A stretch of DNA of 64,000 nucleotides from Pseudomonas persica (GTDB lineage: Bacteria; Pseudomonadota; Gammaproteobacteria; Pseudomonadales; Pseudomonadaceae). Within the stretch, counting starts at the first letter, position 1; the number at the start of each line of letters is the position of its first letter. The stretch lies in NCBI RefSeq assembly GCF_900291015.1, contig NZ_OLKL01000028.1, forward strand, positions 51,195 to 115,194. The letters are read 5' to 3'. The notes beneath the pieces were generated by a model. The model ran no database searches and was not told where the DNA came from. It was given only the letters and a program-made list of their open reading frames with translations. A program made the position numbers and the translations under genes. Below, piece by piece: positions 18,469 to 26,387 of this stretch.

Positions 18469-20907
18469 GTGCATTTTCCCCTCCGCAGTCGCCAACTACG
18501 CCTGTCATTGCTTGCCAGTAGCTTGCTCATCGCAATGTCGGCCCAGGGCCGGGAAAGGGTGAACGTGGATCTCCCTGCCGCACCGCTGGGTGAGGCCATC
18601 AATGCCCTTGCACAGCAGTCTTCGCTACAGATCATCTTTGCCAGCGATCTCGGTGCAGGCCGAAACGCGCCTGCGCTGAAGGGGCGGTTCACACCTGAGG
18701 AGGCACTTCATACGCTGCTCAAGAACAGTGGCTTGCAAGTACAGGCCAAGGATGAGCGCACGTTCGTCATCGTTGCGCAGGATGCACCGGCATCCAGTCC
18801 CGAAACCCAAAGCGCTCCGGTGGAAATGGCGCAAATGGAAATCACGGCCTCGCGCACCAGCAGCAGCCTGGTTTCCGCAACGCGGCAATCCACCGTTCTT
18901 GAGCATGAACAACTGCAGGAGCTGCGCCAGGGTTCAGAGAGCCTGGCCACGGTACTGGCCAAGGCGATTCCGGGCATGTCCGACTCCAGCCGCACCGTCA
19001 CCGAGTATGGCCAGACCTTGCGCGGGCGCAGCATGTTGGTCATGGTCGACGGGGTGCCGCTCAATACCAACCGCGACTCTTCGCGCAACCTGGCCAATAT
19101 CGACCCGGCGCTGATCGAACGGGTCGAAGTCATCCGTGGCAGCAGCGCTATTTACGGCAGCGGCGCCACGGGAGGCATCATCGCCATCACGACACGACCG
19201 GCTGGCGGCGAAAACCGTGCCGAAACCAGCCTGAGCGCCACCTCGCCACTTACCCGCCTGGGCAGCGATGGCCTGGGGGGGCAGTTCCAGCAGTACTTCG
19301 CAGGCTCTCAGGGCGCGGTGGACTACTCGTTCGACTTCGGTACCCGCCACATCGGTGCTTCGTACGATGCACACGGCGAGCGGATCGCTCCAGAGCCCAG
19401 TCAGGGCGACCTGTTCGACTCGAACATCTACAACATTGGCGGCAAGCTGGGGCTGCACATTGACGAGAACCAGCGAATCCAGCTCGCAGTCAGCCACTAC
19501 GATGCACGCCAGAACACCGACTACGCTACAGACCCAAGCGTCGCGAAACTCCCCGCAGGCTCGGTGCCGGCCAACGCGATCAAGGGCCTGGATCTCGACG
19601 AGCAGAACCGCATTCGCAACACACTGCTGAACCTGGAGTACGAGCATCTCGACATTCTCGGAAGCCGGCTTTCTGCGCAGATGTATTACCGGGACTACTT
19701 CACCCGTTTCACCCCGTTCGACGCCCGGGCCGTTGCCACCCGCGGCGGCAACGTCGACCAGATCATGCAGAACAGCGAAGTTTTCGGAAGCCGCCTGACC
19801 CTGCGCACGCCACTTGGCGACAGCGGCAGTACCGAGTTGGTGTGGGGTGGTGACTATAACCAGGAGCGCAGCGACATGCCGCTCGACGTCTTTGACCCTG
19901 CGGCTTATGACGCCAGTGGCGGCCTGGTCTTCGACAAGACCGGCAAGCTCACCTACATGCCGCCGCTCAAGACCCGCAGCGCCGGTGCGTTCGCCCAGCT
20001 ACAGCATCGCTTCGATGAGCATTGGTCGGTCGATGGCGGCCTGCGCTACGAATACTCCACCGCCGAATTTGATGACTTTGTTCCGTTGTCCGAATCCAGG
20101 GCTGCCTCCCCGGTGGCGGTCAAGGGTGGGGACATTCATTACGATGCGGTGCTGTCGAACCTTGGCATCGTCTATTCGCCGGTACTCGGCCAGGAAATCT
20201 ACGCCTCGTTCAGCCAGGGCTTCCAGTTGCCCGATGTGGGCATTCAGTTGCGGAATGCGCGCCGCGGCTTCGACCTCGGCGCCTCGAACCTGGAACCGGT
20301 CAAAACCAACAACTATGAACTTGGCTGGCGAGGTGAGCTGGGCAGCAACACCCTCGGCACTTTGGCGCTGTTCTACACCACCTCCAAACTGGGGGACGTG
20401 CAAAGTTTCAACAATGGCCTCATTCTGACCCGCACCAAGGAGCGCATCTACGGTGCTGAAGCCAGTGCCGACTGGCTATCGGACGATGCGGTGTGGGGCG
20501 CAGGGGGGAGTGCGACCTGGATGCGCGGACGAGAAAAGCCGGACGGCAAAGGCTGGCAAGACATGACCGGCTATCGCGTCCCGCCCCTGAAACTGACTGC
20601 CTACCTCCAGTACAAGCCGACCCTGGATTGGAGCAACCGCTTGCAAGCCACGTTCTTTGACGCCAAGGACTACAGGCTCGATGGCATGGACAGCTTTGGT
20701 CGACATCAGGTGAGTACCTATACGACAGTGGACCTGGTCAGTCAGTACCAGATATCCCCTGACGACAAGGTGAGCGTCGGCATCCAGAACCTGTTCAACC
20801 GTGACTACTACCCGCTCTACAGCCAGCTGCTGCGTAATAACAACAACACCAGCCACTTGCCGGCACCGGGCACGGTGTTGACTGCCAGCTATACGCATAA
20901 TTGGTAA
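18469..20907 (+). CDS. TonB-dependent siderophore/iron-complex receptor with STN signalling domain
   Basis: About 812 residues. A signal peptide (MHFPLRSRQLRLSLLASSLLIAMSAQG) is followed by an STN domain (VNVDLPAAPLGEAINALAQQSSLQIIFAS, about residues 31-105), a TonB-box region near MEITASR, a plug domain (LRGRSMLVMVDGVPLN and RVEVIRGSSAIYGSGATGGIIAITTR) and a 22-strand barrel ending in ASYTHNW. The STN domain fits the upstream FecI/FecR pair. The start is a GTG at 18469 with AAGGAA about 10 bases before it; an in-frame TTG at 18436 is the alternative. The plug motifs resemble FecA/IutA receptors, but the ligand cannot be told. Confidence 0.9.
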   Translation: MHFPLRSRQLRLSLLASSLLIAMSAQGRERVNVDLPAAPLGEAINALAQQSSLQIIFASDLGAGRNAPALKGRFTPEEALHTLLKNSGLQVQAKDERTFVIVAQDAPASSPETQSAPVEMAQMEITASRTSSSLVSATRQSTVLEHEQLQELRQGSESLATVLAKAIPGMSDSSRTVTEYGQTLRGRSMLVMVDGVPLNTNRDSSRNLANIDPALIERVEVIRGSSAIYGSGATGGIIAITTRPAGGENRAETSLSATSPLTRLGSDGLGGQFQQYFAGSQGAVDYSFDFGTRHIGASYDAHGERIAPEPSQGDLFDSNIYNIGGKLGLHIDENQRIQLAVSHYDARQNTDYATDPSVAKLPAGSVPANAIKGLDLDEQNRIRNTLLNLEYEHLDILGSRLSAQMYYRDYFTRFTPFDARAVATRGGNVDQIMQNSEVFGSRLTLRTPLGDSGSTELVWGGDYNQERSDMPLDVFDPAAYDASGGLVFDKTGKLTYMPPLKTRSAGAFAQLQHRFDEHWSVDGGLRYEYSTAEFDDFVPLSESRAASPVAVKGGDIHYDAVLSNLGIVYSPVLGQEIYASFSQGFQLPDVGIQLRNARRGFDLGASNLEPVKTNNYELGWRGELGSNTLGTLALFYTTSKLGDVQSFNNGLILTRTKERIYGAEASADWLSDDAVWGAGGSATWMRGREKPDGKGWQDMTGYRVPPLKLTAYLQYKPTLDWSNRLQATFFDAKDYRLDGMDSFGRHQVSTYTTVDLVSQYQISPDDKVSVGIQNLFNRDYYPLYSQLLRNNNNTSHLPAPGTVLTASYTHNW

Positions 20908-20986
20908 GGTAGTGAAAATTCACCGGGCCGATGTCGAGCCCGGTGGTCACTGGCGATCGCTAGCGGGAAGACGTAGGGAGTCTACG

Positions 20987-21493
20987 ATGGAACGGTCTTG
21001 CACCACTTATTACCTGGAAATGGCCTCGGTTTCCGAGCTAAAGGAAAAACCACAGCCTCACGACCTCCAGATCATCGAATGTGAAGTGCCCCAGGCGGAA
21101 TTCAATCGGTTCCTCTACCAGCTGGTAGGCACGCCTTGGGAGTGGGGCGATCTTGATGCCTGGGCTATTTCTGACTGGCAGGCACTTGTTGAACAGGATT
21201 GTCATCGCACCTGGGTTGCCTATCACCGCGGGGCGATAGCGGGCTATTACGAGCTGTATCGCCCCGATGGCTGTAACAGCGAAATCCGCTACTTTGGGCT
21301 GGCACCTCAATTTCTAGGGTGTGGCTTCGGCGGCGCGCTCTTGAGTCACGCTGTTCGATCTGCATGGGCATGGCAAGGTACAGAGCGGGTGTGGGTACAT
21401 ACCTGCACATTTGACCATCCTGCCGCGCTTCGAAATTACCAGGCGCGCGGATTCCGTATTTTCCAGCAGGAAGAGACGGCGCCAGGCCAGTGA
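20987..21493 (+). CDS. GNAT-family N-acetyltransferase
   Basis: A 168-residue protein. The acetyl-CoA binding region is visible as IRYFGLAPQFLGCGFGGALLSHAVRSAW, followed by HPAALRNYQARGFRIFQQEE, both typical of GNAT enzymes. GGAG 6 bases before the ATG at 20987 sets the start; the frame is open back to 20912. It lies 79 bp after the TonB receptor in the same direction, and whether it belongs to that operon is unclear. The substrate is unknown. Confidence 0.82.
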   Translation: MERSCTTYYLEMASVSELKEKPQPHDLQIIECEVPQAEFNRFLYQLVGTPWEWGDLDAWAISDWQALVEQDCHRTWVAYHRGAIAGYYELYRPDGCNSEIRYFGLAPQFLGCGFGGALLSHAVRSAWAWQGTERVWVHTCTFDHPAALRNYQARGFRIFQQEETAPGQ

Positions 21494-21598
21494 GCGCCGG
21501 GCTGAAGCTGCCACGTTTGATGGAAAGCAGCTAACGACCAGTCGACCGATTCAGGCGGGGCGGTTACGCTGGCGTTTTCTACCTGCACGGAAGCGCCA

Positions 21599-22000
21599 AT
21601 GCCAGAGACATACCAAGGAAGCTGCTTGTGCGCAGCAGTCAGTTTCGAGCTAGTTGCCCCGCCAACGGCAGTGAGTCATTGCCATTGCAGCCAGTGCCGC
21701 AAAGGCCACGGAGCCGCATTCGCTTCGTACGGCAGCGTTGCGCGCAGCAAGCTGCGAGTACTTCGCGGCGCCAACAGTATCAAGAGCTATGCGTCCTCAC
21801 CGACGGTCGTGCGCGAGTTCTGCGTGGAGTGCGGCTCGACCTTGTTCTGGTCACGCTCCCAAGGTGAGTTTGCCGACTGGATTTCAATAGCGTTAGGCAC
21901 GCTGGATACACCGTTCATGCCGAACAAGCAGAAACATGTTCACGTCGATTCCGCAGCGCTCTGGTACTCGCCATCCAGCATTCGGTCTCGGATCGACTGA
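21599..22000 (+). CDS. GFA (CENP-V/GFA) domain zinc protein
   Basis: A 133-residue protein with the three cysteine clusters of the GFA family: GSCLCAAVSFE, CHCSQCRKGHG and FCVECGSTLFW. The family was named for glutathione-dependent formaldehyde-activating enzyme, but most members have no proven activity and bind zinc structurally. Length is normal and the gene is intact. The gap that follows (22001-22202) contains nothing recognised. Confidence 0.88.
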   Translation: MPETYQGSCLCAAVSFELVAPPTAVSHCHCSQCRKGHGAAFASYGSVARSKLRVLRGANSIKSYASSPTVVREFCVECGSTLFWSRSQGEFADWISIALGTLDTPFMPNKQKHVHVDSAALWYSPSSIRSRID

Positions 22001-22202
22001 CCGCTTTCGACCCAAAGCAGCCCTTGCTGGAGGGCAGCAAACGGCCAAGAGCTGTCACTCTTCTACAAGGAGACGTTATTGCTGGAAAGTCAAAATGTTC
22101 TCGCAACTGGGCCAAACGTTTTTTCATGATCAACGGGTACGGATTTCTAGCTTTCGCCGCTGGGTGTCGCGCACTGCAACGGCCCCAGAGCAGCCTGAGC
22201 AG

Positions 22203-22234
22203 TTGACTCTCCCGTTAGGGGCAGGCTTTACCCT
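22203..22234 (+). promoter_or_regulatory. MerR-type promoter before the NAD(P)H oxidoreductase
   Basis: A -35 TTGACT (22203-22208) and a -10 TACCCT (22229-22234) are separated by 20 bp. The spacer carries an imperfect dyad, CCC-GTTA-GGG (22211-22220), with further pairing outside it. The over-long spacer fits activation by the MerR protein encoded downstream at 22909. Confidence 0.6.
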
Positions 22235-22260
22235 GCACGCTTCATGTTCAGGATGAAGTG

Positions 22261-22836
22261 ATGATGAGCAAGCGAGTACTAGTGGTGCTGGGGCACCCGT
22301 CAGGCGAGAGTTTCTGCGCAGCGCTGACCGAGAGTTATGTCGAGGCGGCCAGAAGTGCCGGCCATGATGTAAGGGTGTTACGGCTTGATGCCTTGAGCTT
22401 CGACCCGGTGCTGCGCAGCGGCTACCAGCAAGCGCAGCCACTGGAACCCGACCTGCTCAGGGCCCAGGCCGACATCACCTGGGCCGAGCACCTAGCCTTT
22501 ATCTACCCCATTTGGTGGGGCGGTATCCCTGCATTGATGAAAGGCTTTTTCGACCGCGTGTTCCTGCCCGGTTTCGCGTTCCGGTATAGGGCAGGCAAGG
22601 CTTTCCCCGAGCAACTGCTCAAGGGCCGAACGGCGCATCTGCTGGTGACGATGGATACACCGCCGTGGTACTACCGCTGGGTGTATCGCATGCCTGGCCT
22701 TCACCAGGTGCGCAAGACCACGTTGCAGTTCTGCGGTATCAGACCGCTGCGTACCCTGATGTTCGGGCCGCTGCTCGGCTCCAGCGCGAAGCGGCGTGGA
22801 GCCTGGCTCGAACAGGCACGAGGCATCGCCGGCTGA
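22261..22836 (+). CDS. NAD(P)H oxidoreductase, NQO1/KefF-type flavodoxin-like quinone reductase
   Basis: About 191 residues with a flavodoxin-like fold. The FMN phosphate region is VVLGHPSGESFCAALTESYVEAA, and IYPIWWGGIPALMKGFFDRVFLPGFAFRY is a signature of NQO1-like reductases. The enzyme would reduce quinones or electrophiles by two electrons using NAD(P)H. Three tandem start codons occur (GTG at 22258, ATG at 22261 and 22264); AGGAT upstream best fits the ATGs. A MerR gene follows after 72 bp and a MerR-type promoter precedes it, suggesting induction by electrophile or redox stress. Confidence 0.87.
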   Translation: MMSKRVLVVLGHPSGESFCAALTESYVEAARSAGHDVRVLRLDALSFDPVLRSGYQQAQPLEPDLLRAQADITWAEHLAFIYPIWWGGIPALMKGFFDRVFLPGFAFRYRAGKAFPEQLLKGRTAHLLVTMDTPPWYYRWVYRMPGLHQVRKTTLQFCGIRPLRTLMFGPLLGSSAKRRGAWLEQARGIAG

Positions 22837-22908
22837 CCTGCGCCTATGTGGTTCCCGAACCGCTGGCGCCATGCAATGATGCGCCGCCCCCTTATGAAAA
22901 GGACGTTC

Positions 22909-23283
22909 ATGTACATCGGCAAAGCCGCCCAACTGTCGGGCACCACGGTCAAGACCATCCGCCACTACGAAGCGATTGGCCTGCTGCCGCCGCCCGAGCG
23001 CGAAGGGCAGTACCGCGTTTACAACCAGCAGAGTGTCGAGCTGCTGACGTTCATCAAATGCGCGCAGCAGTTGGGTTTCAAATTGAAGGAACTGCAGGCG
23101 ATTCTGCTGAGGCATCAGGGTGCTGATTTGCCGTGGGAGTTGGCGGGCAAGGCCATTGCCGACAAGAAACGCGAAGTGCTGGGGCAAATCACTGGGCTGC
23201 AACAGATATACGCAGGGCTCGAGGCGTTTGAAGCAAGCCTTGAGGGCGCCAAGTATCAGTGCGGGCTTGAGCGTCTGCCATAA
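22909..23283 (+). CDS. MerR-family regulator, probable activator of the upstream oxidoreductase
   Basis: A 124-residue MerR protein. The DNA-binding part is MYIGKAAQLSGTTVKTIRHYEAIGLLPPPEREGQYRVYNQQSVELLTFIKCAQQLGFKLKE, followed by a short coiled coil and the C-terminal CGLERLP. Cysteines are at KCAQQ and near the C-terminus. AAAGGACG about 5 bases before the ATG at 22909 sets the start; the upstream in-frame extension is not conserved-looking. Lying downstream of its presumed target is common for this group. Confidence 0.85.
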   Translation: MYIGKAAQLSGTTVKTIRHYEAIGLLPPPEREGQYRVYNQQSVELLTFIKCAQQLGFKLKELQAILLRHQGADLPWELAGKAIADKKREVLGQITGLQQIYAGLEAFEASLEGAKYQCGLERLP

Positions 23284-23438
23284 GCAACGAAGCGAGCTGC
23301 TGGCTTCGATCTAAATGCGATCGCCGCTGGAGCGGGCTTGATCCACGAATACGGGCGTAGCCCGTGCCAGGCAACTTTATTTCCTGGACTGGCGACATCA
23401 GAGTGAAAGGTGCGGTTCGCAAGTGACCGCTCTCAACC

Positions 23439-23597
23439 CAGGCTGTGTGAAAACTCCAAGCGGACTCCGGCTGATTAAGAAACAACCTAAAAATCGCGCT
23501 CCTGCGTGAATTCTGGGTCAATTGAGTAGCCGAGCTTATCCAGAATTCGCATAGAGGCGCGTTGTCCGACTTGGCCTTAGCGTTTTCACACAGCCTG
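23439..23597. mobile_element. MITE-like element, 159 bp, with nested inverted repeats
   Basis: The ends are perfect 16-bp inverted repeats beginning CAGGCTGTGTGAAAAC (23439-23454 and 23582-23597). Inside is a second, imperfect 22-bp inverted pair (23495-23516 and 23540-23561, 17 of 22 matching) centred on GAATTCTGG. The 4-bp direct repeat AACC flanks both ends and may be a target duplication. No transposase gene is present. The terminal sequence resembles ends of Pseudomonas insertion sequences, so it is probably a non-autonomous derivative. Flanking bases 23284-23438 and 23598-23780 hold no recognised gene. Confidence 0.7.
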
Positions 23598-23792
23598 AAC
23601 CCAAAGCTGCCGTTGGCGAAGGGCAGTTCACGGCCAAAAGCAGACTGATATGCTCTGGTGCCGCAGGCCTTACGATAAAGCTCTGAACTCTCTAAGGAAG
23701 TTGGGCTTATTCAAGGATCCACGCTAGGTAACTGGCGTAACCGTGACTCCGGCTTTTATACGGTTTGTGCATATGTTACATCGGAGCGAGGC

Positions 23793-23975
23793 ATGACTGG
23801 TGAAGGGCCTATGCGCCGTAGCGAGGAATGGCAGGCGGTGGTGTCTCTATCTCTCGTTTTTACGAAGCTGGTATTTACGCCTGTTGCGGTTATTGTGTCG
23901 ATCAACCTGCTATTGACGATTGCCACGATAGTTAAGCTGCTTCACTCTCCGCTCCAAATGAAGTTAATTTTCTAG
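23793..23975 (+). CDS. Small hypothetical membrane peptide (60 residues)
   Basis: The ORF has GGAGCGAGG just before its ATG and is followed at once by a rho-independent terminator. The product has a charged N-terminus (MTGEGPMRRSEEW) and a long hydrophobic segment (about residues 16-48, LSLVFTKLVFTPVAVIVSINLLLTIATIVKLL), so it would be a single-span or hairpin membrane peptide. No family is recognised. It lies between the MITE-like element and an AT-rich lipoprotein gene of unknown function. Ribosome site, terminator and hydrophobicity argue for a real gene; small size argues for caution. Confidence 0.45.
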   Translation: MTGEGPMRRSEEWQAVVSLSLVFTKLVFTPVAVIVSINLLLTIATIVKLLHSPLQMKLIF

Positions 23976-23980
23976 AAGAG

Positions 23981-24008
23981 AAAAACCCCGCAGCGCGGGG
24001 CTTTTTGT
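23981..24008. terminator. Bidirectional rho-independent terminator
   Basis: A CCCCGC/GCGGGG stem with a 3-base loop (23986-24000) has five A's on its left and a CTTTTT tract on its right. It lies between the small membrane ORF (plus) and the lipoprotein gene (minus, ending at 24056) and can serve both. Confidence 0.85.
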
Positions 24009-24055
24009 TTCAGTCAGCGCGTGCAAATACAGTATTGCTGCATGAGAAATAGTGA

Positions 24056-25033
24056 TTACTTCTCACACCCTAGTTTTTCCAGCTCATCATCCGTTTTTTT
24101 TGCTTTAATCGCAGTCATGCAGCTTTTGAATCTTTGATCTTGTATGGCTAGTGCTATTTCCTGCTTTATTGCAGCTGCTTCCTTTTCATCCGATGTTTTG
24201 AAGGCGTCGAAAATTTTCCCAATAGCGCCAAAATAAGCGCCAATAATGTCGGCAGGAAGTTTGAATAGAGCTACTAGCTCGCCGTCAGTGCTTTGATCAT
24301 ATTTGCTAGGCACACCATCGGAGAATGTAAAATCAGCCTTGTTGTCTGAGAAAAAAGTTCTCGATATGGGCATGAAATAAGTTGGCGACTCTGAGGGGGA
24401 GAAAACGATTGCTTTTTGGGTGCGCTCAGCGCTGCTTACGGTTATTTCATATGGAATATTTTGTCTATAAAATATTCCTGACGTTGATTCTGAATTTATC
24501 TCTTCTTTGTCTTTTAGGCTTCCTGTCTTGTTTGGGGCGGTTGGGCGTGAGAGGGTAATCACCATTCCACAAAGCGATATATTTTTGTTCGTGGTGTCAG
24601 TTGTGTGGATGATTTTGGTGTGCATTCCAGGGGAGCAAGTCGCTGCTGCACTCATTCCTCTGATCTGCCCGGCGCTATCGGCTAAATTTATTAAAGCCTC
24701 ATTAACTTGGCTTGTGGTTGTTGATGTTGCTGATTGGATTAGCCCGCTTGGACTTATCCCGACTTTTAGTTCGTTTTTCCCAAGTAGGTTGTTTTTGTGG
24801 CGGAGTACGTATCTTTTGGATATGTCTGCGTATGCTGCTGTTTCACTGATTTCAATGTTTGTAACTTTACTGTTGTCATCTAAAGTCAGAGTAACAAGGA
24901 AGTCCTTTTTTGGCATATAATATACTAATCCATCTAAGCTTTCCTGCTTTGGATGGCTAATAGATTCAATGCTTGAGCACGAAATGATGAGAGTTGCCAT
25001 CAGCAGTATGGTTAGGAAGTTCCGCATTTTCAT
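24056..25033 (-). CDS. AT-rich orphan lipoprotein
   Basis: A 325-residue protein of unrecognised family. It begins MKMRNFLTILLMATLIISC, a lipoprotein signal peptide with the lipobox cysteine at about residue 19, so the product should be membrane-anchored in the envelope. The mature part is polar, with a C-terminal segment of lysine/glutamate-rich helices (FKTSDEKEAAAIKQEIALAIQDQ) ending DDELEKLGCEK. AGGAG 7 bases before the ATG at 25033 supports this start. The frame stays open upstream to 25405, but that extension is GC-rich and unlike the gene. Base composition is plainly AT-richer than all neighbours, a sign of transfer. Confidence 0.75.
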   Translation of the reverse strand: MKMRNFLTILLMATLIISCSSIESISHPKQESLDGLVYYMPKKDFLVTLTLDDNSKVTNIEISETAAYADISKRYVLRHKNNLLGKNELKVGISPSGLIQSATSTTTSQVNEALINLADSAGQIRGMSAAATCSPGMHTKIIHTTDTTNKNISLCGMVITLSRPTAPNKTGSLKDKEEINSESTSGIFYRQNIPYEITVSSAERTQKAIVFSPSESPTYFMPISRTFFSDNKADFTFSDGVPSKYDQSTDGELVALFKLPADIIGAYFGAIGKIFDAFKTSDEKEAAAIKQEIALAIQDQRFKSCMTAIKAKKTDDELEKLGCEK

Positions 25034-25630
25034 TGTGAGCTCCTTTTGATTTGGCCTTTCGTGGCTAAAGGCCAGTATAGGTGCTGTATGAAAAGTAGAA
25101 CGGGCGGCTGGCTTTGAGGTTCTACCAGCGAGCTGGAAGGTGCCTAAAAGGCGCTTATCCGGCGCGCGATCAAGGCGAAGGCGACGCGGTTGGTGCCTGG
25201 GTGACAAAAAAATAAGCGCCGCCGTGCGGGGCATTTTGCTAACGGGCTTCCTGCAATCGCCTCCACTCCCGATCCAGTGTCCGCTGTACGCTGGCGTTGG
25301 TGGCGTATAGGTGGGGTAGGCGGCGAGGGTTACCCGGCTGATCATCAAGAAGCGCCCAAAGCGTTCTGAGGTGATGGTGACTCCAGATAAACAGTAAACG
25401 GCCAATAGAAGACCTTCGCGAGAGGCTGTTTGTGGCCGTTAGGCACCTTCCGCGGACGGGCAGCTATGGGTCGATTGCAGCCGTTCACGACAGCCCGCTT
25501 CCGACCTAAAACTGCCTGTCGCCAAGGCTTTGTGGCGGACCGATGTGTTCGCTCCCACATAGATCCCGCTCCGAAACGTACGCAGCCTGCCATCAGATTG
25601 GTGCTGAATAGCACGGCGAGGAGGAATCCA
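25034..25630. other. Intergenic stretch without a recognised gene
   Basis: About 600 bases between the divergent lipoprotein and TetR genes. The first 50 bases must hold the lipoprotein promoter and are AT-rich; after about 25080 composition returns to the GC-rich background. Open frames here are short or out of place, and no repeat, RNA or transposase was recognised. It may contain the right border of the acquired patch. Confidence 0.5.
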
Positions 25631-25658
25631 TTTGTGACTAAAATGCACTATGGTCACT
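25631..25658 (+). promoter_or_regulatory. TetR operator, copy 1 (tetR promoter)
   Basis: TTTGTGACT - 12 bp - GGTCACT, a dyad with GTGAC/GTCAC arms, lies about 40 bases before the TetR ATG. The same two half-sites with the same 12-bp spacing recur at 26315-26342 before the efflux operon. Two identical sites flanking the regulator gene strongly suggest autoregulated control by the TetR protein. Confidence 0.75.
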
Positions 25659-25696
25659 GGTTGTCCATCCTCCGAGCGTTCTATAGGCTATGGCCC

Positions 25697-26314
25697 ATGA
25701 ACAATACTCTCCCTCCCAAAGTTGCAGCGCGCGGTCCGGTGGATCACGAAGTACGTGATCAGATCGTGGCGGCGGCGACCGAGCACTTCCGCCTTTATGG
25801 CTACGAGAAAACCACGGTTTCTGATCTGGCCAAGGCCATCGGCTTTTCCAAGGCTTACATCTACAAATTCTTTGAGTCCAAACAGGCCATCGGCGAGATG
25901 ATCTGCGCGAACTGCCTGCGTCAGATACAGGCCGATGTAAGGGCGGCGGTCGACGAGGTCGACAGCCCGCCGGAGAAGCTGCGACGGATGCTCAAGGCGC
26001 TGGTGGAGGCCTGCCTGCGGCTGTTCTTCCAGGATCGCAAGCTCTACGAGATCGCCGCCTCCGCCGCCTCCGGGAACTGGCCGGCGACCCTCGACTATGA
26101 GCGTTTCATCGAGCAGACCATCCGCGAAATCCTGCAGCTAGGCCGCAAGAGCGGTGACTTCGAGCGCAAGACGCCGCTGGATGAAACCACACGCGCGATT
26201 CATTTGGTCATGCGGCCCTGTTTCAACCCGCTGCTGCTGCAGTACGGGCTTGATACCATCGAGGAAGCGCCTGTTCTGCTGTCCAGTCTGGTACTGCGAA
26301 GCCTGTCGCCTTGA
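25697..26314 (+). CDS. TetR-family repressor of the adjacent RND efflux operon
   Basis: A 205-residue TetR protein. The helix-turn-helix domain reads DQIVAAATEHFRLYGYEKTTVSDLAKAIGFSKAYIYKFFESKQAIGEMIC at about residues 21-70, followed by an all-helical ligand-binding domain. It lies 73 bp upstream of the RND genes in the same direction. Matching operators precede both units. The ATG at 25697 gives the usual length; longer in-frame starts upstream are GC-rich non-coding sequence that overlaps the operator. The inducer is unknown. Confidence 0.9.
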   Translation: MNNTLPPKVAARGPVDHEVRDQIVAAATEHFRLYGYEKTTVSDLAKAIGFSKAYIYKFFESKQAIGEMICANCLRQIQADVRAAVDEVDSPPEKLRRMLKALVEACLRLFFQDRKLYEIAASAASGNWPATLDYERFIEQTIREILQLGRKSGDFERKTPLDETTRAIHLVMRPCFNPLLLQYGLDTIEEAPVLLSSLVLRSLSP

Positions 26315-26342
26315 TTTGTGACTATTGACTAATTTGGTCACT
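26315..26342 (+). promoter_or_regulatory. TetR operator, copy 2 (RND efflux promoter)
   Basis: TTTGTGACT - 12 bp - GGTCACT, identical in arms and spacing to the site at 25631. It begins on the base after the TetR stop codon and overlaps a good -10, TAGAAT (26342-26347), so a bound repressor would block the promoter of the membrane fusion protein gene. Confidence 0.75.
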
Positions 26343-26387
26343 AGAATCAAAGTGAAGTCCCCCTAATGACTTCGCGATGGGTTCCTC

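Noticed and set aside
23189..23521. A 110-codon minus-strand frame reaching into the MITE-like element
   Set aside because: It overlaps the MerR gene and the repeat end, with no ribosome site or recognisable motif.
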